Part shown: piece after piece, positions 35,355 through 45,491 of the stretch
Position numbering within the stretch: position 1 is the first letter of the stretch
How the letters are laid out: each line of letters starts with the position of its first letter
Assembly: GCA_947588995.1 (NCBI GenBank)
Contig: CANPZI010000013.1
Span: forward strand, 1-64,000
DNA: 64,000 nucleotides
Direction of reading: 5' to 3'
DNA from: an uncultured Lachnospiraceae bacterium
GTDB lineage: Bacteria > Bacillota > Clostridia > Lachnospirales > Lachnospiraceae
Translations under genes and position numbers: made by a program
The notes under the pieces: model-generated
What the model saw: only the letters and a program-made list of their open reading frames with translations
Told to the model about the DNA's origin: nothing
The model's database searches: none

Positions 35355-36239
35355 TCAGTCCGCCTCCCCGACGGTGATATCGTAAGACGCCTCGAAGATC
35401 TCCCCCGCGCCCAGCACCTGCATCCACTCACGGTCACGCCACTCGCCGCCGTAATCCACACTGTCGCATCTGCCGTACCAGGGTTCGATACAGATAAAGG
35501 GCGCGTTCTTCTTCGGCGGCGACCAGATCCCAAATAACGGCGCGTCAAACGCCACCGTCAGATAATCTCTGCCCTCCGGCGTCACCAGCGAAACCCTGTG
35601 CGCCTGGTCGTGCTCGACGACCAGCGCATCCCGGTCAAAGAGATGTTCCGTGACGGGCAGCACGCCGTCCCGCAGCGCATATCGCACTTTCTCACCGCTC
35701 GCCAGCCCATTCTCCAGGACAGAGGATATGATCTCACTCTGCGTATCGAACCGCAGACTGTAGCCGCTCTGCTTCGTCCCCTCCCTGATCGGGCACAGAA
35801 AAGCCGGATGTCCGCCGACGGAAAAATACAACTCACCCTCCGCCGGATTCCTGACCCGCCACTTGACTCTCACCGTCCTGTCCGACAGTTCATAGCCGAT
35901 CTCCAGCGCAAAAGGATAAGGATAGCGCCGCATCGTCTCTTCATTGGATTCCAGCAGAAACCAGATCTCATGCGCCACCTGGCTTTTCAGACAGAACTCC
36001 ATATCTCTGGCGAAGCCATGCTGCCCCATCGGGTACTCGCTCCCGTCCACGCGGAAGACGCCGTCTTTCACACCGCCCACAAGCGGGAAAAGCACCGGAG
36101 AAGTCCGTTTCCAATAACGCGGGTCGGCGTTCCACATATACTCTCTGCCCGCGGGAACTTCCTTGAGCGACTTAAGCTCCGCGCCCATGCTGTCAACCTG
36201 TATCGTGATCCTGTCATTGCTGATCTGAAAAAGAGCCAT
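35355..36239 (-). CDS. aldose 1-epimerase family protein (LacX-like)
   Basis: A 294-residue beta-sandwich enzyme of the galactose mutarotase family. Conserved features are MGAELKSL near 18-25, MWNADPRYWKRTSPVLFPLVG near 35-54, MGQHGFARDME near 71 with the putative catalytic His, and SVGGHPAFLCP near 141 with the second His. It probably interconverts sugar anomers; the exact sugar is unknown. It lies 45 bases upstream of the exporter ATPase gene. Confidence 0.85.
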   Translation of the reverse strand: MALFQISNDRITIQVDSMGAELKSLKEVPAGREYMWNADPRYWKRTSPVLFPLVGGVKDGVFRVDGSEYPMGQHGFARDMEFCLKSQVAHEIWFLLESNEETMRRYPYPFALEIGYELSDRTVRVKWRVRNPAEGELYFSVGGHPAFLCPIREGTKQSGYSLRFDTQSEIISSVLENGLASGEKVRYALRDGVLPVTEHLFDRDALVVEHDQAHRVSLVTPEGRDYLTVAFDAPLFGIWSPPKKNAPFICIEPWYGRCDSVDYGGEWRDREWMQVLGAGEIFEASYDITVGEAD

Positions 36240-36338
36240 AGCAATCCTCCCTGCCTGATTGTCTGTCTAAAACGCAGCAGACACGACACCCGGTCGCTGC
36301 TCACGAAATAACTACAGATCAGTATAACATATTTCCGT

Positions 36339-37343
36339 TCACTCCCGCAAGCCTGCCGAGGAACGCAGCCTGTGGCGAAATGTCAGCGTCTCTGTGTGAT
36401 ATCTGTGTCTCTGCAGTTCTCCCGCGAGCGCGGCGAGACGCCTCTCCAGCCAGTCGGTCAGGTCCCGTTCGTCCGCCCTGCGGATGCGCGTCCCCTCACC
36501 GATTCGATAAGAGCGGGTCTTTGCCAGATAGGGCAGCTCGATCACAACCGCCGCACCCCGACTGTCCACCACATAACCGTCCTGCCGTTTCAGATAAGCC
36601 TCCAGAATGCACTCGTAAGATTCGGGAAGCTCTGCCGGCGCATCCGGCACGGAACTCTCCCGCTCCCATGCGCGCCGCCCGCCCGCTGTGTCCTGCGCCG
36701 TATACTCCGCAAAGCCGATCTCCCACACCGCCGCAAGCTGCCCGTTGCGCGTCTCCCAGGCACGGAATATCTTTGAAACTTCCTCATAGAAGTGCGCCGT
36801 GCACTTTTGTATCTCCTCGGCGCACACCGCAGTCTCACGCCCGATTGCAAGGAGCAGGGCGGACAGCGAATCGCCATGCCCTGTGCGCACTCTGTTCCAG
36901 TCCGTCTCCACGCCGTTGTCTGTCAGATATTGATAAAATTCCGCCATGCCGCGCATCCCGAAATCAAGTTTACATAATTTTTCTCCGCACAGATCGTGAA
37001 GCACAAGTTTTCCCTCGTTTCCGGCTGCTCCTACTTTACAATAACCGATTTCGTCTATCGTAAATCTTTTTTCTCTCCGCAAGAAGTTTACATAACATAT
37101 CTTTTCTTCCTCCACGGTGACACGCCTGTTGTAATACAGCATAAAACAGAAAACTCCACTCAGGAAAATGCACAAAAGCGGCAGATACAGAATCGCTCCG
37201 CCGCCGCCCGCCGCCGGATGCAGAAACCGCATCAGCGGGACAAACACGGCCAGAGCCATCGCCAAAACACCGCAGGCGAGCGCCGTCCCGCTCTCCCTGA
37301 CCTGAAATTGAATCCCCGTCTGCCTCTCTCCGTTTCTCTCCAT
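36339..37343 (-). CDS. membrane protein of unknown function
   Basis: A 334-residue protein that I do not recognise. Two membrane helices lie at about residues 18-37 and 48-68. Residues 75-140 look like a PH/YdbS-type beta domain (VTVEEEKICYVNFLRREKRF), and the remainder is soluble and helical. The ATG at 37343 has GGAG 6 bases upstream. It follows the secreted trypsin-like protease gene by 62 bases on the same strand, and the two may be expressed together. Confidence 0.7.
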   Translation of the reverse strand: MERNGERQTGIQFQVRESGTALACGVLAMALAVFVPLMRFLHPAAGGGGAILYLPLLCIFLSGVFCFMLYYNRRVTVEEEKICYVNFLRREKRFTIDEIGYCKVGAAGNEGKLVLHDLCGEKLCKLDFGMRGMAEFYQYLTDNGVETDWNRVRTGHGDSLSALLLAIGRETAVCAEEIQKCTAHFYEEVSKIFRAWETRNGQLAAVWEIGFAEYTAQDTAGGRRAWERESSVPDAPAELPESYECILEAYLKRQDGYVVDSRGAAVVIELPYLAKTRSYRIGEGTRIRRADERDLTDWLERRLAALAGELQRHRYHTETLTFRHRLRSSAGLRE

Positions 37344-37405
37344 CTTTCTCTCCGTTTCTGCCGCTTGGCCGCGCGCCGCAATCACCGGGACAGCCCGGAT
37401 TCGTC

Positions 37406-38212
37406 TCAGCCGTCATAGGCCGTCCCTTCCACCACTTCCCCATAAGCCGCAAACAGGTCAGGAAGCGGTACGCTGGCCGTCTCGTCCCTCGCCGTTCCGC
37501 CCGTCGTCATGCCGATCAGGCAGCCGCGCCCGTCGAAAGTTCCGCCGCCGGACATACCCGCCTCGGCAAAGCAGTATCCATAGAGCATATCAGCGTCAAA
37601 ATCCTCTATATAACGCCTCTTATCGCCCACGCTTCCCACATAGTACCGCTCATCCCTCCTCGCGGAACCGGCATCCACCAGGAACATCTCATCCCCTGCC
37701 TCCAGCGCCTCATACGCCTCCATGTCAGCGCGGGCATAGCGAAGCCGCTGCAGTTCTTCATAAGTGAACAGCCCGCAGTCCACTGCCACGAAGCCGACAT
37801 CGAAGCGCTCCGACTTGCCAACCAGCTGCGCGTCCATGTCAAATCCCTGCGGAAAATGCACATAACCGCTGTCTTCCGTCCAGTAATCCAGCACGTGCCT
37901 GTTCGTGGCAATGACGACATAGTCCTCCGTCAATTTCCAGATGATCCCGCTGCCGTTCGCATGTTCCATGCGGATCTGCACGACACAGTCTCTGACATTG
38001 CCGTACGCCCTCTCACAGTCCGGCGTATCCAGCATGGCCGTCTCCAGATAGCCGAGTGCAAGAAGCCCGTCGTAGATATCCTCCTCACTCACCGTCTGAA
38101 TCAGGTGCGGGGGCAGCTCCGCGGCCGCTGCCGAATACGGCTTCCACAGTAAGAGCAGGCACACGGCCGCCATAGCGCCAGGCAGGGCCGCCCTCTTTTT
38201 GTTTCCCATCAT
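37406..38212 (-). CDS. secreted trypsin-like serine protease
   Basis: A 268-residue protein with a signal peptide (about residues 5-30, ending in an AAA stretch) and a trypsin-like fold. The catalytic triad is visible: His in VIATNRHVLD, Asp in FDVGFVAVD, and Ser in GMSGGGTFDGRG. There is no PDZ domain, unlike HtrA. Two adjacent ATG codons (38212 and 38209) are possible starts. It has its own sigma-A promoter. Likely an extracytoplasmic protease; target unknown. Confidence 0.82.
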   Translation of the reverse strand: MMGNKKRAALPGAMAAVCLLLLWKPYSAAAAELPPHLIQTVSEEDIYDGLLALGYLETAMLDTPDCERAYGNVRDCVVQIRMEHANGSGIIWKLTEDYVVIATNRHVLDYWTEDSGYVHFPQGFDMDAQLVGKSERFDVGFVAVDCGLFTYEELQRLRYARADMEAYEALEAGDEMFLVDAGSARRDERYYVGSVGDKRRYIEDFDADMLYGYCFAEAGMSGGGTFDGRGCLIGMTTGGTARDETASVPLPDLFAAYGEVVEGTAYDG

Positions 38213-38305
38213 ATTATCATGCCTTTCCCACAATATCCTATCAGACAAATTTCCTTTTTTTCATCTAATTTTCCGCTCCGGCGGTGTCAACCTGAAATTT
38301 TAATC

Positions 38306-38334
38306 ATTCTATACCATACGCGCGGCAAAATCAA
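38306..38334 (-). promoter_or_regulatory. sigma-A promoter of the protease gene
   Basis: TTGATT (38329-38334) and TAGAAT (38306-38311) with 17 bases between, about 95 bases before the start codon. The leader between shows no clear riboswitch. Confidence 0.55.
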
Positions 38335-38352
38335 CCGCAAAGCGCTCTGATC

Positions 38353-38385
38353 CCGCAAGCTTGTCAGTCTGGCTCATTGTCCGCG
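38353..38385. repeat. 33-bp dispersed repeat, copy B
   Basis: Matches 24677-24709 at 30 of 33 positions in the same plus-strand orientation. It directly follows the T-run of the terminator at 38387-38420 (minus-strand sense), just as copy A follows the rarA terminator. Confidence 0.85.
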
Positions 38386-38386
38386 C

Positions 38387-38420
38387 AAAAAAATCTCTCC
38401 GCGCTTTCGCCGGAGAGATT
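38387..38420 (-). terminator. intrinsic terminator of the secreted-protein gene
   Basis: AATCTCTCCG pairs perfectly with CGGAGAGATT over 10 bp around a 9-base loop; on the minus strand it runs into seven T. It lies about 115 bases beyond the stop of the secreted protein gene. The stretch 38421-38533 shows no gene. Confidence 0.85.
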
Positions 38421-38533
38421 CTCTGTCTTTTACTATGTACGATATACCATCATTTTTTCAGAATTACCATATTGCAACCATAAAAAGATACTGGAAACCA
38501 CAGGTCATACTGTTAATTCTTAAGACTCTACTC

Positions 38534-39097
38534 TTAAGGCTCTACTATGAAAGCAAATGTACCCGTGCTTGTCAGATCAGCTACCACGTGATCCGCTCTG
38601 ATCTCGGTAACGTTGAGATCCGTCCAGGAATCACCGTTAAACTGAAGAACATGGATATTCTCTGTGCCGACAACACCAGGCATATAGAAGTTAACGTTTG
38701 CCGTGCCAAAGCCTACATGCGTGTCAATCTTCACTACATTCAGTACCGTACCGCCAACAGCTTTTGCGTAATCCTTTGCGGAATATACGCGGGACAGCTC
38801 GGGCTTCTGAAGGATGAATGTAACGTTGGTCTTCTCACCGTCAATGATGATGTCGCCGCCCTGTGCGATAGGTGTTACCTTGTCCATAGCCCAGATTCCG
38901 GTAACCGCATTGTTCATATGCTCTCCGATCAGCTTATCCTCCTTGATCGCCGCAACCGTCTCAGCAGGATCGCCGATGTCAGAGTCGGACTCCAGATATA
39001 CCGCAACCGGAGCGCCTACCTCTTTAGCCATAACGGGCATGGAAAATACCATTGCGCCGACTAATGCCAAAGACGCAAATTTTGCCATTTTTCTCAT
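38534..39097 (-). CDS. secreted protein of unknown function
   Basis: A 187-residue protein that I do not recognise. It has a clear signal peptide (residues 1-24, cleavage after VMA), and no membrane or wall anchor after it. The mature part is short beta strands with no Cys, ending FAFIVEP. The start has GGAG 9 bases upstream. A strong sigma-A promoter and a strong terminator frame it as a single-gene transcript, suggesting an abundant exported product. Immunoglobulin-like or beta-sandwich folding is a guess from the strand pattern. Confidence 0.75.
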   Translation of the reverse strand: MRKMAKFASLALVGAMVFSMPVMAKEVGAPVAVYLESDSDIGDPAETVAAIKEDKLIGEHMNNAVTGIWAMDKVTPIAQGGDIIIDGEKTNVTFILQKPELSRVYSAKDYAKAVGGTVLNVVKIDTHVGFGTANVNFYMPGVVGTENIHVLQFNGDSWTDLNVTEIRADHVVADLTSTGTFAFIVEP

Positions 39098-39211
39098 TTC
39101 AATCGTCTCCTTTTTGTCTTTCAACCCTAATCTCCAGCACCTTTTTGTAATCACAATACTGTATCTCTCCCCTCTTCCTCCCTTCACACTGACTTCTCAA
39201 TTTTCGTACCT

Positions 39212-39240
39212 AGTATACTACATCCTTTTTTATTTTGCAA
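39212..39240 (-). promoter_or_regulatory. sigma-A promoter of the secreted-protein gene
   Basis: TTGCAA (39235-39240) and TATACT (39212-39217) separated by 17 bases, about 115 bases before the ATG; a long, AT-rich leader follows. Confidence 0.7.
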
Positions 39241-39302
39241 TATATTTATATTGTATTTGCACGATATTCATATTTTATATCCGTTGTATAAAAATTCTTA
39301 AA

Positions 39303-39319
39303 ACATTGTAACGCAATGT
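39303..39319. repeat. palindrome upstream of the RHH gene
   Basis: ACATTG and CAATGT arms separated by TAACG, 31 bases before the RHH start codon. Its position suits an operator for autoregulation by the RHH protein; this is inferred only from location and symmetry. Confidence 0.45.
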
Positions 39320-39349
39320 ATTATGATGGAGACAAAAGGAGTGCCCATT

Positions 39350-39520
39350 ATGCTGATAATCAAAAAAGAATACAGCGAATATGTCAACAAGACATTTCGT
39401 CTGCCGGTCGAAATCATTGAAACTCTGGACACCGTGGCCAAAGAAAAAAATTCCTCTCTGAACAAAGTCGTCATCCAATGCCTGGAATTTGCGATTGAGA
39501 ATATAGAACCCGGCGAATAG
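39350..39520 (+). CDS. small ribbon-helix-helix protein
   Basis: A 56-residue protein with the pattern of Arc/CopG DNA-binding proteins: a short strand (VNKTFRLPVEI) then two helices (ETLDTVAKEK, SLNKVVIQCLEFAIEN). The ATG at 39350 has AAAAGGAG 9 bases upstream; readings from 39323 lack a site. No toxin gene follows, so it does not look like an antitoxin in a pair. It is one of few plus-strand genes and ends just before rnpB. Confidence 0.7.
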   Translation: MLIIKKEYSEYVNKTFRLPVEIIETLDTVAKEKNSSLNKVVIQCLEFAIENIEPGE

Positions 39521-39560
39521 CGCAAATACCGCGGCGCGGGTATCGCAGAGACGGCAAACA

Positions 39561-39599
39561 AAAAGGCCTTGCCATGACAATGGAAAGGTCTTTTTATTA
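39561..39599. terminator. bidirectional terminator between RHH gene and rnpB
   Basis: A hairpin (GGCCTTGCCAT paired with ATGGAAAGGTC, two mismatches) is flanked by A and T runs on both sides, so it can end the plus-strand RHH transcript and the minus-strand rnpB. Confidence 0.7.
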
Positions 39600-39611
39600 C
39601 GCGGACAATGC

Positions 39612-39975
39612 GCCAAGCAGAACGATAAGCCGGGTTATGTCGTGAATGATCATCTATCTGGAATCATCGTCGCCGATGATCTCAAGCGACCCACCTGAGA
39701 GCAGACCGGGCCGGTCTGTCGCTCTCTTCTTGGTCTTGCTCCGGATGGGGTTTACACAGCCCTCTCCGTCGCCGGAGAAGCGGTAGTCTCTTACACTGCC
39801 ATTCCACCCTCACCACGGCATTTCGCACCGCGAAATTCCGTGGCAGTTTCTTTTCTGTTGCACTGGCCTTGGAGTCACCTCCACCGGACGTTATCCGGCA
39901 TCCTGCCCTATGGAGCCCGGACTTTCCTCAGCCATCCCCTCACGGAGACAGCCGCGATCATTTATTCTACTTGGT
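39612..39975 (-). ncRNA. rnpB: RNase P RNA, type A
   Basis: The catalytic RNA that matures tRNA 5' ends. The 5' domain has the universal GAGGAAAGTCCGGGCT (around 39911-39930 on the plus strand, reversed) and the 3' end has ACATAACCCGGCTTATCG. CCAAGTAGAA near the 5' end pairs with TTCTGCTTGG near the 3' end to form P1, which sets the limits used here. Length of about 364 bases is normal for type A. The 5' end lies only about 15 bases after the stop of the nucleoside kinase gene. Confidence 0.95.
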
Positions 39976-39989
39976 CTTATGTCTCACCG

Positions 39990-41645
39990 CTACACATCAA
40001 AGCAGCTCCCGCCTACAAACTCCCTGCACAGGGAATTTTTCGGCAGCTGTTCGCTGCTGACGCCCAGAAAATAATCCAGGAATTTTAAGAGCCGTTTCGC
40101 CTCATGATACTCCGGCTCTCCCCTCTTGATATTGAACAGTAAAGGTTCCGCAAACTGCTTGATAACAGACAGTTCATAGATCATGGCGGAGTTGAACATG
40201 GCGTCCGCCTCCTCCTGATAGGGAAAAATATACTTTTCCTCGCCTCTTCTGACCGACGCCCACATATCGATCGTCTTTTTGGCGGACGTTCCCCTCGTCC
40301 TGGCATCCCGCACAATACGGCGCAGAAGCCTGCCGTCCGTGGTCGGGATTCGGTTATGTTCGTCGATATTCAGACAGGTGAGCGCACTGATGTATATCTT
40401 GTACTTGCTCTGCGCCGGCAGCGCATAGGACATCCTCTCGTTCAGGCCATGAATCCCTTCGATTACCAGGATATCGTCCGCCCCCAGCTTCGTCCGCCTG
40501 CCGCTGTACTCGCGTTTGCCGGTCTTGAAGTTGAAAGTCGGCAGCTGTACTTCCCTGCCGGACAGCAGGTCGCTCATATCCTTGTTGAACAGTTCCACAT
40601 CCAGAGCTTCCAGGCACTCGAAATCCGGCTTGCCGTTCTCGTCGAGCGGCGCCTCGTCACGGTTGCGGTAATAATTGTCCAGCCCGATCGGATGCGGCCG
40701 CAGCCCATAGGTGCGAAGCTGTATGGACAGCCTGTGTGAAAACGTCGTCTTGCCGGAGGACGAAGGACCCGCGATCATGACAAACTTCACGCCGTCGCGC
40801 CTTGCGATATCCCGTGCGATCTCACCGATCCTGCGTTCCTGCAGCGCCTCCTGCACCAATATCAGATCGGAGATGTCGCCGGCGCAGATGCAGTCGTTGA
40901 GATCGCCTACCGTGTCAATCTTCATCTCGTCGCCCCACTCGCAGGTCGTCATCAGCGTGTGAAAAAGTTTCCTCTTCGGGACAAACTCAGGCAGCTTCCC
41001 CGGCTCCCCCTGCTCCGGCAACAGCAGGATCATGCCGTCCTCATAGGGAAAGAGATCAAAGCGGTCCACATAGCCCGTGTTCGGCAGCATATACCCATAA
41101 TAGTAATCGTAGTAATCCCCCAGACAGTAGACGTTGATATGGGAGCTTCTGCGGTATCGGAAGAGGGAAACCTTATCCTCCATGCCAAGCTCCTTAAAAA
41201 TTGCCACCGCCTCGTCCGCGGGATAGGAGCGCTTCGTCACCGGAATAGGGTTTGCCGAAAGTTCTTTCATGCGGTCCTTGATCCGGTTAATCATATTGCG
41301 ATCCAGCTTAAGACCGTTCTTAAAGCTGCAGTAATATCCGGCGCCGATGGCAAACTCCACTTTCACATTGACCGCCGCCTGCATACCCACCACATCCTTG
41401 ACTGCCTTTAACATCAGCATAACCGCGGACCGCACATAGGTCTTATGGCCGATCAGACTGTCGTATGTAATGAATTCCAGCTCACAGTCTTTTGTCAGGC
41501 GCTTCATCAGCTCCTGAATCTTGCCGTCCACCACGACCAGCGCGATGCGATACCGATAGTCGCACTGATATTCCTCCGCGATGAGCTGATACTGGATCCC
41601 TTCCTCAAATAATTTGTCTTCCCCGTTGATTCTTACCGTAACCAT
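39990..41645 (-). CDS. nucleoside kinase (TGS/Udk fusion type)
   Basis: A 551-residue two-part protein. Residues 1-270 resemble the N-terminal TGS and editing-like region of threonyl-tRNA synthetase; residues 280-500 are a uridine kinase-like P-loop domain with GPSSSGKTTFSHRLS near 295 and IEGIHGLNERM near 400. Proteins of this layout are common in Clostridia and are annotated as nucleoside kinases; what the TGS part does is not known. It follows trmK by 66 bases. Confidence 0.85.
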   Translation of the reverse strand: MVTVRINGEDKLFEEGIQYQLIAEEYQCDYRYRIALVVVDGKIQELMKRLTKDCELEFITYDSLIGHKTYVRSAVMLMLKAVKDVVGMQAAVNVKVEFAIGAGYYCSFKNGLKLDRNMINRIKDRMKELSANPIPVTKRSYPADEAVAIFKELGMEDKVSLFRYRRSSHINVYCLGDYYDYYYGYMLPNTGYVDRFDLFPYEDGMILLLPEQGEPGKLPEFVPKRKLFHTLMTTCEWGDEMKIDTVGDLNDCICAGDISDLILVQEALQERRIGEIARDIARRDGVKFVMIAGPSSSGKTTFSHRLSIQLRTYGLRPHPIGLDNYYRNRDEAPLDENGKPDFECLEALDVELFNKDMSDLLSGREVQLPTFNFKTGKREYSGRRTKLGADDILVIEGIHGLNERMSYALPAQSKYKIYISALTCLNIDEHNRIPTTDGRLLRRIVRDARTRGTSAKKTIDMWASVRRGEEKYIFPYQEEADAMFNSAMIYELSVIKQFAEPLLFNIKRGEPEYHEAKRLLKFLDYFLGVSSEQLPKNSLCREFVGGSCFDV

Positions 41646-41711
41646 AAGCAGTCTCCCTTTCTCTGTGCAGGCGCCGCTCTCTTTCCGCCCGCGCAGCCAT
41701 CTCCGCGCGCG

Positions 41712-42505
41712 TCACTCCGCTGCCGCGATCCGAATCGCCGCGCGGCACTCCCGCAGGCGCCGCTCCACTTCCGTATATCTTTGTCCGCGCTTCTCGTCCG
41801 TAATGCCCTGCCCGCGAAGACGTCCGAGAATCTCTCCGCAGATTCTCTCCTCCCGCCGCAGGAACGCGTTTAACGTCCTGCCGCCCTGTTTTAAAAGCAG
41901 AGGACCGAAGCGGTCAGCAATCCGGCACAACATGGCATCATCTATTTCATTACACATGTTATCACCAAACAGCCCGCGCAAAAATGCCGCGTACTCTCCC
42001 GTATCGCCATATCGCTTCTCCGCCCCGGACCTGACCGAAAACATCGGATAAAACTTACCGTCCTCCTCAATTATACGCTCGGCGGCGATCTGATATCCCT
42101 CACCGCGAAGCCATGCGCGAAAAACCTGGAACTCTGACTGGGGCTGCAGAATCAGTTCGCGGAAAGAGCCTGCTTTTTCTCTGCTGTCAGACAGGATGCG
42201 CATCATCAGCCTGCCGCCCATACCGGCGCAGATCAGCGTCTCTGCCTCCCCGGTGATATAGTTATGTAAACCATCAGACAATCTCGTCTCGATCCGGGAC
42301 GCCAGACCGCGCTCCGCAATATGCGCTTTCGCCGCGCCAAGCGGCCCGCTCCGCACATCCATCGCCAGCACACGGGGACTGATCCCCTGCTCCACCAGCC
42401 AGATCGGCACGAAACCGTGATCGCAGCCCACATCGCACACACGGTTCCCCACTGTGACCATATCTGCCACGGCCTGCAGTCTCGCGGACAGCACCACCGG
42501 CGTCA

Positions 42506-42506
<1 letters not shown>
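41712..42506 (-). CDS. trmK: tRNA (adenine22-N1)-methyltransferase
   Basis: TrmK methylates A22 in tRNA. The 264-residue protein has a Rossmann SAM domain with motif I CDVGCDHGFVPIWL at about 23-36 and a C-terminal helical extension. It starts inside the rpoD stop codon (TGATG overlap), the usual rpoD-trmK arrangement of Firmicutes. Confidence 0.92.
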
Positions 42507-43618
<1,112 letters not shown>

Positions 43619-43709
43619 TACTTGGCCCTTCCTTCCTAAGTTTCAAGTTCTATCTCTACTCGCCGCATCAGGACATCTATGGCAGACTTCTGCGAATAGC
43701 TTGCCCTGA

Positions 43710-45479
43710 TTACAGTGAAATATGCGTTTTCCGCAGTTCTTCCAGCGCCTTTTTGCCGCTGATCACCTGATTGAGCGCCTCCATATCCGCGCCAGCCCTG
43801 CCGGAATAATAGGCAAAACTGTTCTCCTTGACAGCGCAGAGGATATCGTGGAACGCTTTCTCTCTGTCCCTGGGCGTATCCAGCTCCTCAAGCTTCGTGT
43901 TGAAAATCTCCGCCACAGCCCGCTGCTCCTGCTCTTCCTCGAATGCGCTGATGATCGCCGCCGGATGATACTGCCCCGCCTCCAGCCCCGCAAACAGCTT
44001 GTCCGCCACCTGCTCATACAGCGGTTCCGTAAAATCCCGCGCCGTGATGTAGGGACTGATCTTCGGGTAGACATCCGGTTCGTCCGCAATCCATGTGAGC
44101 AGCAGCCGCTGCGCTTTCTTCACATTCTCCTCCGGCACATTCTTTTTGGCGACGGTGCTCCCCGGCCTGACCGCAGGCTGTACCAGCCCGGTCTGCGCCG
44201 CATAGGTATTCACGAGCTTCCGCAGATTCTCAAAACCGATATGGTACTTCTGCGCCACGGACTCAATGTAGTTCTCCCGCTCGACCTCCTCCTCAAAACC
44301 GCACAGTTTCTTCGCGATCTCCCGGTGGAACGCGGTCTTCGCTTCCGGGTCCTCCATCTGATAATTCCGCTCCAATATCTTCAATTCAAAGAAAAAGCTG
44401 TTCTGCGCCTGGTCGATCCTCTCCTGAAAAGCTTCCGTTCCCAGATTCTTAATAAACTCATCGGGATCCTTGTAGGGCTGCATGTCGATCACTCTGCCCC
44501 GCAGCCCGGCCTCGCGCAGGATGCCGATTGCCCGAAGCGCCGCGTTTACCCCCGCGCCGTCGCTGTCGTAGGCCAGGAGCACATCCTCCGTGTAGCGTTT
44601 TAGCAGGCTCGCCTGACCTGAAGTGAACGCCGTGCCAAGAGAGGCCACCGCCTGCGTGAATCCCGCCTGGTGCATGGCAATCACATCCATATAGCCCTCG
44701 CAGAGAATCATATTGCCCTTGCGCGCCGTCCTCGCGAAATTCAGGCCGTACAGATTGCGGCTCTTGTCAAAGATCACCGTCTCCGGCGAATTTAAGTATT
44801 TCGGCTTGGCATCCCCCATCACACGTCCGCCGAAACCGATGACGCGATGATTGCCGTCCTGAATCGGGAACATGACCCGATTCCAGAATTTATCGTGTGC
44901 GCCGCGCTTCTCGTCGAAAGCGATCAACCCCGACTCATTCAGCAGATCGTCAGCGTACCCCTTGGACTTCAGGTAAGCCGTCAGATCAGAGTTCGCGCCG
45001 TCCGCATAGCCCAGTCCAAAACGCTTCATCGTCTCCTCGGACAGCTGCCGTTCTGCCAGATAGCGGTGCCCTGCCTGTCCTCTGGGAGAGCGCAGCATAT
45101 AGTAATAATACTTTGCCGCTTCTTTCTGCACTTCCAGAAGCTTTGCGCGGCGGCTTTCCCGCCGCCTGGCCTCCTCCCCGTACTCCTCCTGCGGCAGCGC
45201 GATGCCCGCTCTGTCCGCCAGCATCTTCACCGCCTCCTGGAAAGTGGCGTTCTCATATTCCATAATAAATGTGATGACGTTGCCTCCGGCGCCGCAGCCG
45301 AAACAGTAATACATCTGTTTGGAGGGAGACACGGAAAAAGAGGGGGATTTCTCATTGTGAAACGGACAGAGGCCGAAATAACTGCTCCCTTTCTTCTGGA
45401 TACGGACATAGCCCGAAACCACGCTCACTATATCATTCTTCATTCTGACCTCTTCGATCAGCTCATCCGGATAATACAT
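43710..45479 (-). CDS. dnaG: DNA primase
   Basis: Synthesises RNA primers. The 589-residue protein opens with the CHC2 zinc finger (CPFHNEKSPSF and YYCFGCGAGG, residues 38-65), followed by the TOPRIM domain (VILCEGYMDVIAMHQAG near 255 and DSDGAG near 303) and a C-terminal helicase-binding region. It stands between dgt and rpoD. Confidence 0.96.
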   Translation of the reverse strand: MYYPDELIEEVRMKNDIVSVVSGYVRIQKKGSSYFGLCPFHNEKSPSFSVSPSKQMYYCFGCGAGGNVITFIMEYENATFQEAVKMLADRAGIALPQEEYGEEARRRESRRAKLLEVQKEAAKYYYYMLRSPRGQAGHRYLAERQLSEETMKRFGLGYADGANSDLTAYLKSKGYADDLLNESGLIAFDEKRGAHDKFWNRVMFPIQDGNHRVIGFGGRVMGDAKPKYLNSPETVIFDKSRNLYGLNFARTARKGNMILCEGYMDVIAMHQAGFTQAVASLGTAFTSGQASLLKRYTEDVLLAYDSDGAGVNAALRAIGILREAGLRGRVIDMQPYKDPDEFIKNLGTEAFQERIDQAQNSFFFELKILERNYQMEDPEAKTAFHREIAKKLCGFEEEVERENYIESVAQKYHIGFENLRKLVNTYAAQTGLVQPAVRPGSTVAKKNVPEENVKKAQRLLLTWIADEPDVYPKISPYITARDFTEPLYEQVADKLFAGLEAGQYHPAAIISAFEEEQEQRAVAEIFNTKLEELDTPRDREKAFHDILCAVKENSFAYYSGRAGADMEALNQVISGKKALEELRKTHISL

Positions 45480-45491
45480 GTCGCTAAAACC

